Origin: an uncultured Desulfobacterales bacterium
GTDB taxonomy: Bacteria; Desulfobacterota; Desulfobacteria; Desulfobacterales; JAFDCJ01
Direction: 5' to 3'
NCBI GenBank assembly: GCA_945787595.1
Contig: CALZJV010000065.1
Span: forward strand, 1-22,086
Length of the DNA: 22,086 nucleotides
Each line of letters opens with the position of its first letter. Positions within the stretch are counted from its first letter, which is position 1. The notes under the pieces are model-generated. The model was not told where the DNA came from. It made no database searches and saw only the letters and a program-made list of their open reading frames with translations. A program made the position numbers and the translations under genes. Below, piece by piece: positions 7,630-15,756 of this stretch.

Positions 7630-8640
7630 GTGACAGGTAAAACACCATTGATCATATCACGCCTTATTTGGGTCACATGCCTTTTTCTGGTGATTCTTCT
7701 ATCAGCCATTATTATTGGGTCCTCCATGGGCTCATCCGGCGGCGGAATTATCTCCGTCTTACAAGTGCTTTCTGGCAAAAGTGATCCGAATTCAATGCTG
7801 CATACTATTATCTGGCGCATCCGTTTACCCCGTGTTCTTTTGGCCGTTTTGGTGGGAGCGACGCTATCTTTAGGAGGACTTGTTTTTCAGGCACTGTTAA
7901 GAAATTTGCTAGCTGAACCTTATATATTAGGCATTTCAGGAGGGTCGGCTATCGGTGCCATCCTAGGGATCCTCTTGGGACTATCCCGTTTCCCGGGAGT
8001 AAGCCTAACGGCTTTCCTTGGGAGCATCGCTACGCTGGCGCTGGTTCTGGTGATGACATCAGGTCAATCGGTTCTCAAAAAAGAAACCTTGCTTTTGTCC
8101 GGGGTCATGGTGAACGCTTTTTGTTCTTCTGTTATCATGTTTCTGGTTTCCCTGACTCAGGATTCGCGGCTCCACAACATCATTTTTTGGCTGATGGGTG
8201 ATCTTTCAACAGCCGATATCGGGCAGGTCGGAATTCTTGGGGCGATGCTTTTGCCTTGCTTTGTTCTGATTTTCTGGCATTCCAATGCCATGAATCTCCT
8301 TCTAATGGGCAAAGAAATGGCTCAAACTATGGGGATAAACACAAAAGCCATGACCATCGCGCTTCTGGTCACTTCCTCATTTATGGTAAGTGTGACTGTC
8401 AGCTACTGCGGCCTGATAGGATTTGTAGGGCTGGTCATGCCCCACCTGTTAAGACTCACATTAGGGGCCGATCACAGGATTCTAGTGCCGGCAAGTCTCC
8501 TGGGCGGTGGTACCTTTCTAGTGATATGCGATCTTTTGGCAAGAACGCTACCGGAACAAGGCGAGATGCCGACCGGTGTCATTACGGCAATCATTGGTGC
8601 ACCGCTCTTTATCTTTCTTTTAAAAAGATCCCGACGATGA
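7630..8640 (+). CDS. btuC: BtuC-like corrinoid ABC transporter permease (FecCD family)
   Basis: This inner-membrane permease of 336 residues is predominantly hydrophobic with about ten membrane segments. Typical FecCD/BtuC stretches are visible: RLPRVLLAVLVGATLSLGGL, FQALLRNLLAEPYILGISGG, and near the C-terminus GLIGFVGLVMPHLLRL (the coupling-helix region that contacts the ATPase). It ends with GEMPTGVITAIIGAPLFIFL. Translation starts with GTG at 7630, five bases after the btuF stop, without an obvious Shine-Dalgarno, so coupling to btuF is likely. Its stop codon overlaps the btuD start (ATGA at 8637-8640). Confidence 0.9.
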   Translation: MTGKTPLIISRLIWVTCLFLVILLSAIIIGSSMGSSGGGIISVLQVLSGKSDPNSMLHTIIWRIRLPRVLLAVLVGATLSLGGLVFQALLRNLLAEPYILGISGGSAIGAILGILLGLSRFPGVSLTAFLGSIATLALVLVMTSGQSVLKKETLLLSGVMVNAFCSSVIMFLVSLTQDSRLHNIIFWLMGDLSTADIGQVGILGAMLLPCFVLIFWHSNAMNLLLMGKEMAQTMGINTKAMTIALLVTSSFMVSVTVSYCGLIGFVGLVMPHLLRLTLGADHRILVPASLLGGGTFLVICDLLARTLPEQGEMPTGVITAIIGAPLFIFLLKRSRR

Positions 8641-9446
8641 ATTCCGCTATCCGGACAACAAATTTAAGTTATACTTTTGGTGACCGCTGCATATTGCGAG
8701 ATCTTTCATTTAGCGTTAATAAAGGTGAGTTTTTTATCATCATCGGTCCAAACGGATCCGGTAAAACCACCTTAATGAAACTCATTGCGGGAATTCTGAA
8801 GCCCCAAAAAGGCAGCGTTGATATCATCGGGCGTTCTTGCCACAGCTATCCGCGCAAAACGTTGGCCCGAACGCTTGCATTTGTGCCGCAGAGGTTGCCG
8901 ACGGACTTACCGTTTACCGTGGGCGAATCGGTTCTGATGGGTCGGGCACCCTATCTCGGTACTTTGGGAATTGAACGGGAAAAAGACGTGGACATTGCTG
9001 ACCAAGCCATGAAGTTTACCGAAGTGGATCATCTGAATCGTCTCAACATCAGTCAATTAAGCGGCGGGGAGCAGCAGCGTGTTTTTATTGCGCGGGCCAT
9101 TTGCCAGGAACCTCAAATAATGCTCCTGGATGAACCCACCGCATCTTTGGATCTGGCCCATCAAATTAGGGTAATGGACCTAATGGAAAAGCTTAAGGTT
9201 GAGAAATGCGTCACCGTGGTCATGGTCTCCCATGATGTCAATCTTGCCGCCATGTATGGCGATCAAGTGCTGCTGCTCAAAGATGGCGAAGTCGTCTGTC
9301 GAGGGGAGCCCCGCAATGTGCTTTCTTTCCAGAAACTGGAAGAAACATATGGGTGCAGGTTGCTGGTTGATGAAAGCCCACTGGGAGGAATTCCCCGGAT
9401 TACGCTTGTACCGGGAAGATATATGCAATCAGAAAAGTCCAGCTGA
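8637..9446 (+). CDS. btuD: BtuD-like corrinoid ABC transporter ATP-binding protein
   Basis: This 269-residue cytoplasmic ATPase powers the BtuFC importer. All nucleotide-binding motifs are present and intact: Walker A GPNGSGKTT (residues 37-45), Q-loop FVPQ, signature LSGGEQQR, Walker B IMLLDEP and the switch histidine in VSHD. The start at 8637 is chosen because ATG overlaps the btuC stop (ATGA), the usual coupling in these operons. The open frame extends upstream inside btuC, but that extension is only overlap. The length is typical for BtuD/FhuC-type subunits. Confidence 0.92.
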   Translation: MNSAIRTTNLSYTFGDRCILRDLSFSVNKGEFFIIIGPNGSGKTTLMKLIAGILKPQKGSVDIIGRSCHSYPRKTLARTLAFVPQRLPTDLPFTVGESVLMGRAPYLGTLGIEREKDVDIADQAMKFTEVDHLNRLNISQLSGGEQQRVFIARAICQEPQIMLLDEPTASLDLAHQIRVMDLMEKLKVEKCVTVVMVSHDVNLAAMYGDQVLLLKDGEVVCRGEPRNVLSFQKLEETYGCRLLVDESPLGGIPRITLVPGRYMQSEKSS

Positions 9447-9524
9447 AACGTCTTCGGCCTCATATCTTTGAACGATATATGTTGAGTTGTTGCGATCCGT
9501 TGAGCTTTTGCGAAACCATCAAAC

Positions 9525-9553
9525 TTGACATTAAATCGCGTGTCGGATATACC
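9525..9553 (+). promoter_or_regulatory. Candidate sigma70 promoter upstream of the oxidoreductase gene
   Basis: TTGACA at 9525-9530 is separated by 17 bases from TATACC at 9548-9553. The -35 is perfect and the -10 partial. It lies about 130 bases upstream of the gene at 9684, in the 237-bp gap after btuD. No transcript evidence is available. Confidence 0.4.
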
Positions 9554-9683
9554 TCAAACTCGAGCAAAACCGTATAATGTGTAAGCGCTTGCTGCAATCT
9601 CTTTATCGTTTTCATCCGATTTTTTATCATTTTCCCGCCGCTCATCCTACTAGTCATATGTCGGTTGAGAGGAGATTTGACCA

Positions 9684-10379
9684 ATGGAAAAAGAAACCGT
9701 CTTCGTACCGCCGGACAATCCGGCTGCGATCCAAACCGTTGAATTGCTGAGTCGTCGATGGTTGTCGAAAAAGGCCTTCGAAATCGAGCTTTCGCGACCT
9801 TCATCATTTGAGTTCAAGGCCGGCCAAACGATTCTTTTGATTCATGAATCAATAAAAAGGTACTATTCTTTGATTTCCACCCCAAATGACCCGAAACTTA
9901 CCCTCTGTGTGCGGCATTTACCGGAAGGTCGGCTTTCCTCTGTTCTCGCCGGTGCCGAAACCGGTTTCCAATTAAAATTGACGGGTCCCCATGGATATTT
10001 CACCTTCAAGCCTTCAAGTAGAAAGTCGGTATTTATGGCCACGGATACCGGGATTGCGCCATTTGTTTGCTTTGCTCGTTCAGGCCTAACTGATTTCACC
10101 TTATTCCACCAGGCGATCTCTGCCGACGAATTTTATTACCAATCGATATTTCAAAAAATTACGCCAACGTATTTCTCCTGCCTGTCGGAGGCCCCCATCG
10201 CAGAGTCTTCACTTCCAAACCTGTTTTGCGGCAAGATTTCTGAGTGCATCAGGAAAAATTTGCGGCCCGGCAGCTATGATTTTTATCTATGCGGAGAACG
10301 GGAAATGATCCGGGATGTCACGCTTCTGGTTGATGAGATTTATCCGGAATCGCGTGTATACACAGAAGTTTTTTATTAA
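9684..10379 (+). CDS. FAD/NAD(P)H-binding oxidoreductase, ferredoxin-NADP reductase-like
   Basis: This compact flavoprotein of 231 residues has the ferredoxin reductase fold. The FAD-binding motif RYYS is at 59-62 with SLIS following, a GPHG turn is at 101-104, and the NAD(P)-binding stretch ATDTGIAPF at 119-127 is close to the usual xGTGIAPF but with Asp-Thr in place of the first Gly-Thr. YLCG is at 201-204, and the C-terminus is VYTEVFY, the region that stacks near the flavin. No [2Fe-2S] ferredoxin domain or iron-sulfur cysteine cluster is present. The start has a good Shine-Dalgarno (AGGAG at 9670-9674). It sits between the corrinoid importer and the sensor-kinase genes. It could supply electrons for keeping corrinoids reduced, but this is speculation; the electron partner cannot be read from the sequence. 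Confidence 0.75.
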   Translation: MEKETVFVPPDNPAAIQTVELLSRRWLSKKAFEIELSRPSSFEFKAGQTILLIHESIKRYYSLISTPNDPKLTLCVRHLPEGRLSSVLAGAETGFQLKLTGPHGYFTFKPSSRKSVFMATDTGIAPFVCFARSGLTDFTLFHQAISADEFYYQSIFQKITPTYFSCLSEAPIAESSLPNLFCGKISECIRKNLRPGSYDFYLCGEREMIRDVTLLVDEIYPESRVYTEVFY

Positions 10380-10461
10380 TCCGGCACTAGTTCTACTTTG
10401 TCATATTTATCTTTGCTTCAGCCCCTTGTTATATCATACTGATATAGCGGAATAAACGAAT

Positions 10462-10591
10462 GCCTAAAGTGACCTAAATTGCCTAAAATGACTAAAATTA
10501 AGGAATCGCTACGCTCTATCTGTTTTTATAAGATTGACAGAATGCCACAATTTTAGCTCATTTTAGTTCATTTTAAATTTTAGCTCATTTT
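10462..10591. repeat. Inverted pair of 10-base-period repeats in the kinase leader
   Basis: The left arm (10462-10500) is a degenerate tandem of cctaaaatga units. The right arm (about 10547-10591) is made of the reverse complement (ttttagctca, ttttagttca). About 17 of 19 positions could pair, leaving a loop of about 45 bases. It lies directly upstream of the histidine kinase start. Confidence 0.55.
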
Positions 10592-10614
10592 CAGAATCTT
10601 AATTGGAGCTTCTC

Positions 10615-13419
10615 ATGAGTTTCGTAATCCCGCAAAAGATAGACCGCAATATTATGGACACCATTGAGTCCTCTCTGACTGCTACCACCCTGGATGACCT
10701 TTTAGAAACTTCTCTATCCCATCTGCTTAGCGTTAATCATGTCAAAGCGGCTGAAATCCAGCTTTTCAATCGGCAAAACAAATTGATTCCTGTTGCTACG
10801 GCCGGCAATGTGGAGTCAAATGGCAGAGTGAAACATGAAGTCCTGGCCCAAAGCTGGTTGCTGGATTCAACCGTGGAACATACCCGCCGCAGGACCAAAT
10901 TTGCGTATGTGTCTCCTGTTTTTTCCATTCCCTTGCTGGAATCCCGGGGATTGCTGGGTTTTTTAAATATCCACCTGAATAAATTACGGGTCGTCGAAAA
11001 GAATGAACTGAGCAATTTTTATCTGTTTGGCGTGCACATCGCCCATAAGATCAAAGAAATCTTGCTGACGCATGATATTGATGAACTAAAAAATGAGCTG
11101 CAAACAGTGACATTGAATAACAGAGATATCCAGCACCAGGTCACGTCGCTCAGCAAGGAGCTTTATGCCATTAGTGCGATATCCACTAAAATAAATCAGT
11201 CCATGGATTTTGACAAATCTTTGCGTAAAGCCATGGCAACCACCCGGAAATTCTTTGGGGCTGCAATCATTCTCGTTTACATCAAAAACAGCAAAACTTC
11301 AAAACCGCAATTATCCACCGTGGATTGTGAAGAAGGCACTGCCAGCTCAACGCTTTTAAGAAAGGTAGAAAAAAAATATTTAAAGGAATTATTTTCCAGT
11401 GACAAACCATTCGTCAAGGATTACAAACTGCGAAACCATGAAGTCGTTCCTGGCAGCACTGGCGGGGGCGAGCTTAACACGGTCGTTGGCGTTCCCTTAA
11501 AATCAAATGACAATATCATCGCGGCGATGATTCTGTTACACGAGTCGATGGAACCGTTCAACCAGGCAGGGCTGAGATTGCTTTCCGGTATGGCCAACAT
11601 CATGGCGATGGGCATTGACAACATGAATCTCTTTCAGCAGAGCGAGCAAAAAAAGAGCGAAGCTGAATTCCTGGTTCGCTCCATCGCCAGATTCAATGAA
11701 AGCCTTGACTTGAAAAAAACGTTAAAATCAGTAACCAAAAAAGGGGTTGAATTTGTCGGCCCCGACTGCCAGGTTTTCCTATTTTCTGAAACCCAAGTCC
11801 CCATGATTAAAGCTGAATATATCAACCGTCGCGGAAAATTTTTCATTGAGTCACGATTTTATAAGAAGATATCACCAAGGGAGATGGGCCATATCTATGA
11901 ATTGATGAAATCACAAATAGCACCTGTGTTAATCAAAAGCATTAACCGTTCGAAAAGATTTGGTCGCGATGCAAAACTTGATTTTTTGAAAATGAATATC
12001 CATTCCGTGATTGGCGTCCCGTTACAGCTTAGAAAAAAAATATTAGGCTTGCTTCTTCTGATCCATGGTAAAGACAAAAGATCATTTAACAGCCATGATC
12101 TCTCCTTCGCTGAAGCTTTAGGGAATGCCGCTGCGCTTTCCATCGAAAATGCCCGTGCTCATACCGCCAGTTTGGAAATGAGCGAATTTTTGGAAAAAAA
12201 AATCTTAGAAAAAACCAGTCAAATTCAACAAATCCGGCAACGGCAAAAAATACGGATGGAAAACAGGAAAGATATTATTTTTCGGGTCAACCGAAGAAAT
12301 CGGTTTGTATTTGTCAACAAAGCCATGGAAATCCTGACCGGATGCTCCAGAGAAGCGTTGTATCAAGGAGATATCAGAGCCGTGGAAGTGGCAGCGCCCG
12401 AGGACCGCAAGCGCGTGAAGGAGTGTTTCAGAATGGTTCTGGCTGGTGCATTACCAATGGTCAAAGGATTTGAGTATCGACACCTTAACCAACAGGGGGA
12501 GGACCATCTCATTTCACTGACCATTTATCCGGAAAAAGACCTGCTTGGACGAATCATCGGCGTCGAGGGGGTCGGAGAAGACATCACCGAAAAGAAAAGA
12601 CTGGAGTCAGAACTGGAAAAAGCTAAGGATTTGGCGCTGCTGGGTGAATTTTCAAGCGCAGTTGCCCATCAGATACGTAATCCTTTGGGCAATATTTTGA
12701 TGGGCAGCAAGCTATTGCAAAAAGAGCTGGGTATTGAAGGGCAATCGCCGCAGAACAATGACCCCAAAATTCAAGCGCATTCACGCCCGACTATGGACAG
12801 TAGTGGCCTTCGCGGTATTTTTGGAGACGTTGCGGAGGGAATCCAGAATCTGAATCAGGTTGTAACCGAGTTATTGGAATACACCAAGACCTTAAAACTC
12901 AGGCGCTCATCCCAAAAAATCGAGATCATCCTACGAGACATCTTAAATAGGTTTGAGGACCTCCTGCGAAAGAATGGGATTGAAGTTGAGGAACAATTCG
13001 ATCCCGATCTGCCGACCCTTTCAGTGGATGCCATATTATTAGGCCAGGTTTTTCAGAATATCATCCACAATGCCATCCAGGCCATGCCAAAGGGGGGGCA
13101 CCTTTTCCTTTTCTCCGGGTTTTATCTTCAAAAACCGGAATATGCATTTATATCGATCAACGATTCCGGTCCGGGCATCCCTCGATCCCAAGCGGAGAAA
13201 GTTTTTCATCCCTTTCACACGACAAAGGATCACGGCACCGGGTTGGGACTCTCTTTGGCCCATCGGATTGTCGAAGCCCATAACGGCATGATGTGGGTAT
13301 GCCATAATCCATGCCACCATTTCGTTACAAAGCCTGTAGAGCTGATTATTGGCGCGCGCAGGCCTGCATACAGAGGCGCTTCAATCCACATCCTGCTGCC
13401 AATCGACAATCATACATAA
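10615..13419 (+). CDS. Cytoplasmic GAF/PAS sensor histidine kinase
   Basis: This is a soluble 934-residue kinase; no membrane segment is seen. The N-terminal part holds three GAF-like domains (about 15-155, 185-335 and 355-520), with coiled-coil linkers at about 155-185 and 515-535. A PAS domain follows at about 550-655 (IIFRVNRRNRFVFVNKAMEI, ending GVGEDITEKK). The phosphoacceptor histidine is His685 in AVAHQIRNPLGN. The ATPase boxes are present: N box from about 815 (NIIHNAIQAM), G1 at 850 (DSGPGIP), F box FHPFHTTK and G2 GTGLGLSLAH. After the G2 box comes an unusual stretch of about 25 residues starting CHNPCHH (896-902) before the final GASIHILLPI strand. ATG 10615 is chosen over the in-frame TTG at 10603 because GGAG at 10605-10608 is correctly spaced from it. 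The response-regulator gene follows 28 bases later, so they form a two-component pair. The ligand is unknown. Confidence 0.9.
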   Translation: MSFVIPQKIDRNIMDTIESSLTATTLDDLLETSLSHLLSVNHVKAAEIQLFNRQNKLIPVATAGNVESNGRVKHEVLAQSWLLDSTVEHTRRRTKFAYVSPVFSIPLLESRGLLGFLNIHLNKLRVVEKNELSNFYLFGVHIAHKIKEILLTHDIDELKNELQTVTLNNRDIQHQVTSLSKELYAISAISTKINQSMDFDKSLRKAMATTRKFFGAAIILVYIKNSKTSKPQLSTVDCEEGTASSTLLRKVEKKYLKELFSSDKPFVKDYKLRNHEVVPGSTGGGELNTVVGVPLKSNDNIIAAMILLHESMEPFNQAGLRLLSGMANIMAMGIDNMNLFQQSEQKKSEAEFLVRSIARFNESLDLKKTLKSVTKKGVEFVGPDCQVFLFSETQVPMIKAEYINRRGKFFIESRFYKKISPREMGHIYELMKSQIAPVLIKSINRSKRFGRDAKLDFLKMNIHSVIGVPLQLRKKILGLLLLIHGKDKRSFNSHDLSFAEALGNAAALSIENARAHTASLEMSEFLEKKILEKTSQIQQIRQRQKIRMENRKDIIFRVNRRNRFVFVNKAMEILTGCSREALYQGDIRAVEVAAPEDRKRVKECFRMVLAGALPMVKGFEYRHLNQQGEDHLISLTIYPEKDLLGRIIGVEGVGEDITEKKRLESELEKAKDLALLGEFSSAVAHQIRNPLGNILMGSKLLQKELGIEGQSPQNNDPKIQAHSRPTMDSSGLRGIFGDVAEGIQNLNQVVTELLEYTKTLKLRRSSQKIEIILRDILNRFEDLLRKNGIEVEEQFDPDLPTLSVDAILLGQVFQNIIHNAIQAMPKGGHLFLFSGFYLQKPEYAFISINDSGPGIPRSQAEKVFHPFHTTKDHGTGLGLSLAHRIVEAHNGMMWVCHNPCHHFVTKPVELIIGARRPAYRGASIHILLPIDNHT

Positions 13420-13447
13420 CGTAACCTTGCTTATCAAAAGAAGTAAT

Positions 13448-14851
13448 ATGAAAGAGAAAATACTTATTGTTGATGATCAGGTGTCATTTTGCAATCATAT
13501 CCAGGCCGTATTGCAGATGGAGGGCTACCGCGCGGTTGTGACCCATAATGCGGAGCAGGCCCTGACACAGTTGTCCTCTCAGCCCTTTGATATTCTATTG
13601 ACCGATATGAAGATGCCGGGAATGGAGGGTCTGGAACTCTTTAAAACCGCCAGGAAATTAGATCCGGAAATCTCAGGCATAATTATGACGGCCTATGGTT
13701 CTATTTCTTCAGCGGTTACCGCCATCAAGCATGGCGCTAGCGACTATCTTCAAAAGCCGTTTGAGCCGGAATCCCTGCTCATGGTCATAGAAAAGACGGT
13801 TAGAGAAAGACAGATGTTGCAAGAGATCCGGCACCTGAGAAGAGAAGTGAATAAAAAATACGCTTTCGGCAACATTATCGGTAAAAATCATAAAATGCGG
13901 GCTATCTATGCCCTCATCAAAAAGGTGTCGGACACCGATGCCCGGGTTTTTATCACCGGCGAAACAGGGGTCGGAAAAGAACTGGTAGCCAAAGCCATCC
14001 ATTTCAACAGTCCCAGAAAAAACAGACCTTTTGTGAGTATCAACTGCGGCGCCCTGGCCGAAACCTTATTGGAAACGGAGCTGTTCGGCCATGAAAAGGG
14101 GGCTTTTACCGGTGCGATCCGAAGGAAAGAGGGCAAATTCGAATATGCCCGCGGCGGAACCGTCTTTCTGGACGAAGTTGGAGACATATCGCCCGGAATG
14201 CAGGTAAAGCTTCTGAGAGTCCTCCAGGAAAAAAAGTTGGAGAGAGTGGGTGGAAACCAACCGATTGATGTGAATGTAAGGATAATTTCAGCAACCAATC
14301 AGGATATCAAAGAAAAAATTAAATGTGGGGATTTTCGAATTGAACTCTTTTATCGGCTCAATGTGGTCCCCATTCATATCCCACCGTTGAGAGAACGAAT
14401 TGAGGATATCCCTCTTCTCGTCAATCACTTTATCAGAGAATTTAACAAGAATTTTAGCAAACATAATTTCAAAATTACCACCCAAGCCTTGAGCCAGCTG
14501 ATGCAGCATACCTGGCCGGGAAATGTTCGCGAGTTGGAAAACGTTCTGGAAAGAGCGTTTGTCACCACCGACGGCGATACCATCGACACTATCATTTTAT
14601 CCCACGACATTCAGCATGGCGAAACCTTGAATGCCCTGCCCGGCGCAGATATTGATATCCCTTTTAAAGTGGCCCGCGCGATGGTCGAAAAGCGATTTGA
14701 GAAAACCTATCTTTTAGAAGCACTGGAACATTACGAGGGTAATGTGTCGAAAACCGCCAAAAAGACAGGTATAAATCCGAGAACCTTGTGGCGCAAAATA
14801 AAAAAATATGAATTAGAAAGGAGCATGTTTATCTCCTCTAAAACAAAGTAA
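13448..14851 (+). CDS. NtrC-family sigma54-dependent response regulator
   Basis: This 467-residue activator has three intact domains. The receiver has acidic residues D9/D10, phosphoacceptor D53 (LLTDMKMPG), T81 and K103. The AAA+ domain has Walker A GETGVGKE and a canonical GAFTGA loop that contacts sigma54, with Walker B in the stretch ending FLDEVGD. The Fis-type C-terminal helix-turn-helix includes EGNVSKTAKKTGINPRTLWR. It should be phosphorylated by the kinase encoded just upstream. The ATG at 13448 is chosen because the receiver begins there (MKEKILIVDD); an upstream extension of the frame lies inside the kinase gene. The ribosome site is weak (AAAGAAG). The nearest candidate target is the sigma54 promoter before mtaA, 200 bases downstream of the stop, which has TGTCA inverted repeats upstream. 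Confidence 0.93.
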   Translation: MKEKILIVDDQVSFCNHIQAVLQMEGYRAVVTHNAEQALTQLSSQPFDILLTDMKMPGMEGLELFKTARKLDPEISGIIMTAYGSISSAVTAIKHGASDYLQKPFEPESLLMVIEKTVRERQMLQEIRHLRREVNKKYAFGNIIGKNHKMRAIYALIKKVSDTDARVFITGETGVGKELVAKAIHFNSPRKNRPFVSINCGALAETLLETELFGHEKGAFTGAIRRKEGKFEYARGGTVFLDEVGDISPGMQVKLLRVLQEKKLERVGGNQPIDVNVRIISATNQDIKEKIKCGDFRIELFYRLNVVPIHIPPLRERIEDIPLLVNHFIREFNKNFSKHNFKITTQALSQLMQHTWPGNVRELENVLERAFVTTDGDTIDTIILSHDIQHGETLNALPGADIDIPFKVARAMVEKRFEKTYLLEALEHYEGNVSKTAKKTGINPRTLWRKIKKYELERSMFISSKTK

Positions 14852-14856
14852 TTGGC

Positions 14857-14880
14857 TGTCAGAGTCTGACATTTGTGTCA
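14857..14880. promoter_or_regulatory. Candidate enhancer (UAS): three alternating TGTCA/TGACA half-sites
   Basis: TGTCAGAGTCTGACA at 14857-14871 is a perfect 15-base dyad. A further TGTCA at 14876-14880 makes a second dyad with the middle half-site (TGACATTTGTGTCA). The centre lies about 205 bases upstream of the predicted mtaA start, a normal enhancer distance for a sigma54 activator. It is probably bound by the adjacent response regulator. Confidence 0.55.
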
Positions 14881-15046
14881 CACTAATAACTGTTTGAATA
14901 TACATAATTATTTAAATTAAACCTAAATCTTGCCTCTATTTAAGGGCTTTGATAACATAGTTTCAACCATCCGCGTTTCCGATCATAAATTCCATAATTA
15001 CCTGTATTTAATAATCTTACGGCCTAAATTAAAAAATGATCAAATA

Positions 15047-15061
15047 TGGCATATAATTTGC
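15047..15061 (+). promoter_or_regulatory. sigma54 (-24/-12) promoter of the mtaA transcript
   Basis: TGGCATATAATTTGC has GG at 15048-15049 and GC at 15060-15061, with exactly 10 bases between them as the family requires, and matches the TGGCA and TTGC blocks of the consensus. Transcription should begin near 15073, just before a 5' hairpin and the riboswitch. Confidence 0.75.
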
Positions 15062-15075
15062 GTAATAATTATGGT

Positions 15076-15101
15076 TTAAAGGAACATTTTGTTCCATTTA
15101 A
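15076..15101 (+). other. 5'-end hairpin of the mtaA leader RNA
   Basis: GGAAC (15081-15085) pairs with GTTCC (15091-15095). The stem can be extended by TTAAA/TTTAA with one bulged base. It begins within a few bases of the transcript start predicted from the -24/-12 element, so it may protect the 5' end. Confidence 0.45.
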
Positions 15102-15106
15102 TCAAA

Positions 15107-15372
15107 ACTTGGCTGAAATCTCGCCTTTCAAGAAGGGAAAATGGTGAAAATCCATTGCTGCCCCGCAACTGTGAACGGTAAACTCTTTCCTGCTGCAATC
15201 TTTTTAGAATAAAATTGGGAAGAGATCTTCAAGACACAAATCACCATGATCTGTGCCTTGAAGAGGGAAATCTGCAAAAAGCCACTGCCCAGCCATTAGA
15301 TTTTTTAATGGTGGGTGGGAAGGCGCAGAGCGTTACCCGGGCCGTGAGCCAGGATACCTTCTCAAATCAAAA
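15107..15372 (+). ncRNA. Cobalamin (B12) riboswitch
   Basis: Conserved blocks of the AdoCbl-type aptamer appear in order: AAGGGAAAATGGTGAAAATC from 15132, GCTGCCCCGCAACTGTGA at 15157-15174, GCCACTG at 15281-15287, GGGAAGGCGC at 15317-15326, and the B12 box GAGCCAGGATACC at 15346-15358. Between the second and third blocks lies an extended arm with an 11-12 bp stem (CTTCAAGACACA at 15227-15238 against TGTGCCTTGAAG at 15252-15263). This makes the aptamer longer than the usual ~200 bases. The exact ends are approximate. It precedes mtaA and should tune expression to corrinoid level. No clear terminator or sequestering hairpin was identified, so whether it acts as an ON or OFF switch is unresolved. 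Confidence 0.88.
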
Positions 15373-15588
15373 TGCCACGCCTTTCGCGGGTAAAGCGGGC
15401 ACTTGTTTAGATAATACTGACAAATGCCGATATTGCCCGAAACAAAGCGCACCTGTGGCTCCCTGTATCGAATCCTTCTTTTGGTTGTACCCCTGTCGCG
15501 GGGAATCTTTTCAGAGATCTTAGTTCCACATATTAAGTTTGCTATCCAAGGGTTATATAACGCATTTGTAAGCCAAATTCGACTGAGC

Positions 15589-15619
15589 GGTTCCAGGTTC
15601 AGGGTTCAAGGTTCAAAGG
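15589..15619 (+). repeat. Degenerate ggttca tandem repeat
   Basis: Four units of ggttcc/ggttca/gggttcaa follow each other with 7-8 base spacing in the mtaA leader. Confidence 0.6.
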
Positions 15620-15662
15620 CTACAACTGATGGATACTGCTCACAATATTAATAAACAAATTC

Positions 15663-15699
15663 CTAATCCGCCAAAGCAACGGCGGACAAGGCGGATTAG
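15663..15699. repeat. 10-bp inverted repeat in the mtaA leader
   Basis: CTAATCCGCC at 15663-15672 is perfectly complementary to GGCGGATTAG at 15690-15699, with a 17-base loop that contains a second GGCGGA. No T-run follows, so a simple terminator is unlikely. It lies 57 bases before the mtaA start. Confidence 0.5.
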
Positions 15700-15756
15700 C
15701 TCATTTCAAATATTTGATCATTTTCCTAATTTAATTTACGCTGAAGGAGGATTTCG

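Larger units (their letters stand above)
14852..15756 (+). other. Long regulatory region upstream of mtaA
   Basis: There is no gene in this 905-bp stretch. In order it contains: TGTCA inverted repeats (14857-14880), an AT-rich spacer, a -24/-12 promoter (15047-15061), a 5' hairpin at the predicted transcript start (15076-15101), and a cobalamin riboswitch (about 15107-15372). After these come about 380 bases of leader holding a ggttca-type repeat (15589-15619), a 10-bp inverted repeat (15663-15699) and the mtaA Shine-Dalgarno. A weak CCCC/GGGG hairpin followed by ATCTTTTC at 15490-15512 is the only terminator-like element, and it is too short to call. Confidence 0.75.

Noticed and set aside
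9684..10379. Flavoprotein considered as a RamA-type corrinoid reactivator
   Set aside because: RamA/RACE proteins carry an iron-sulfur domain with clustered cysteines. This protein has only the flavin/NAD(P)H fold.
15215..15523. 102-codon open frame in the mtaA leader
   Set aside because: It overlaps the conserved blocks of the cobalamin riboswitch and has no plausible protein features.
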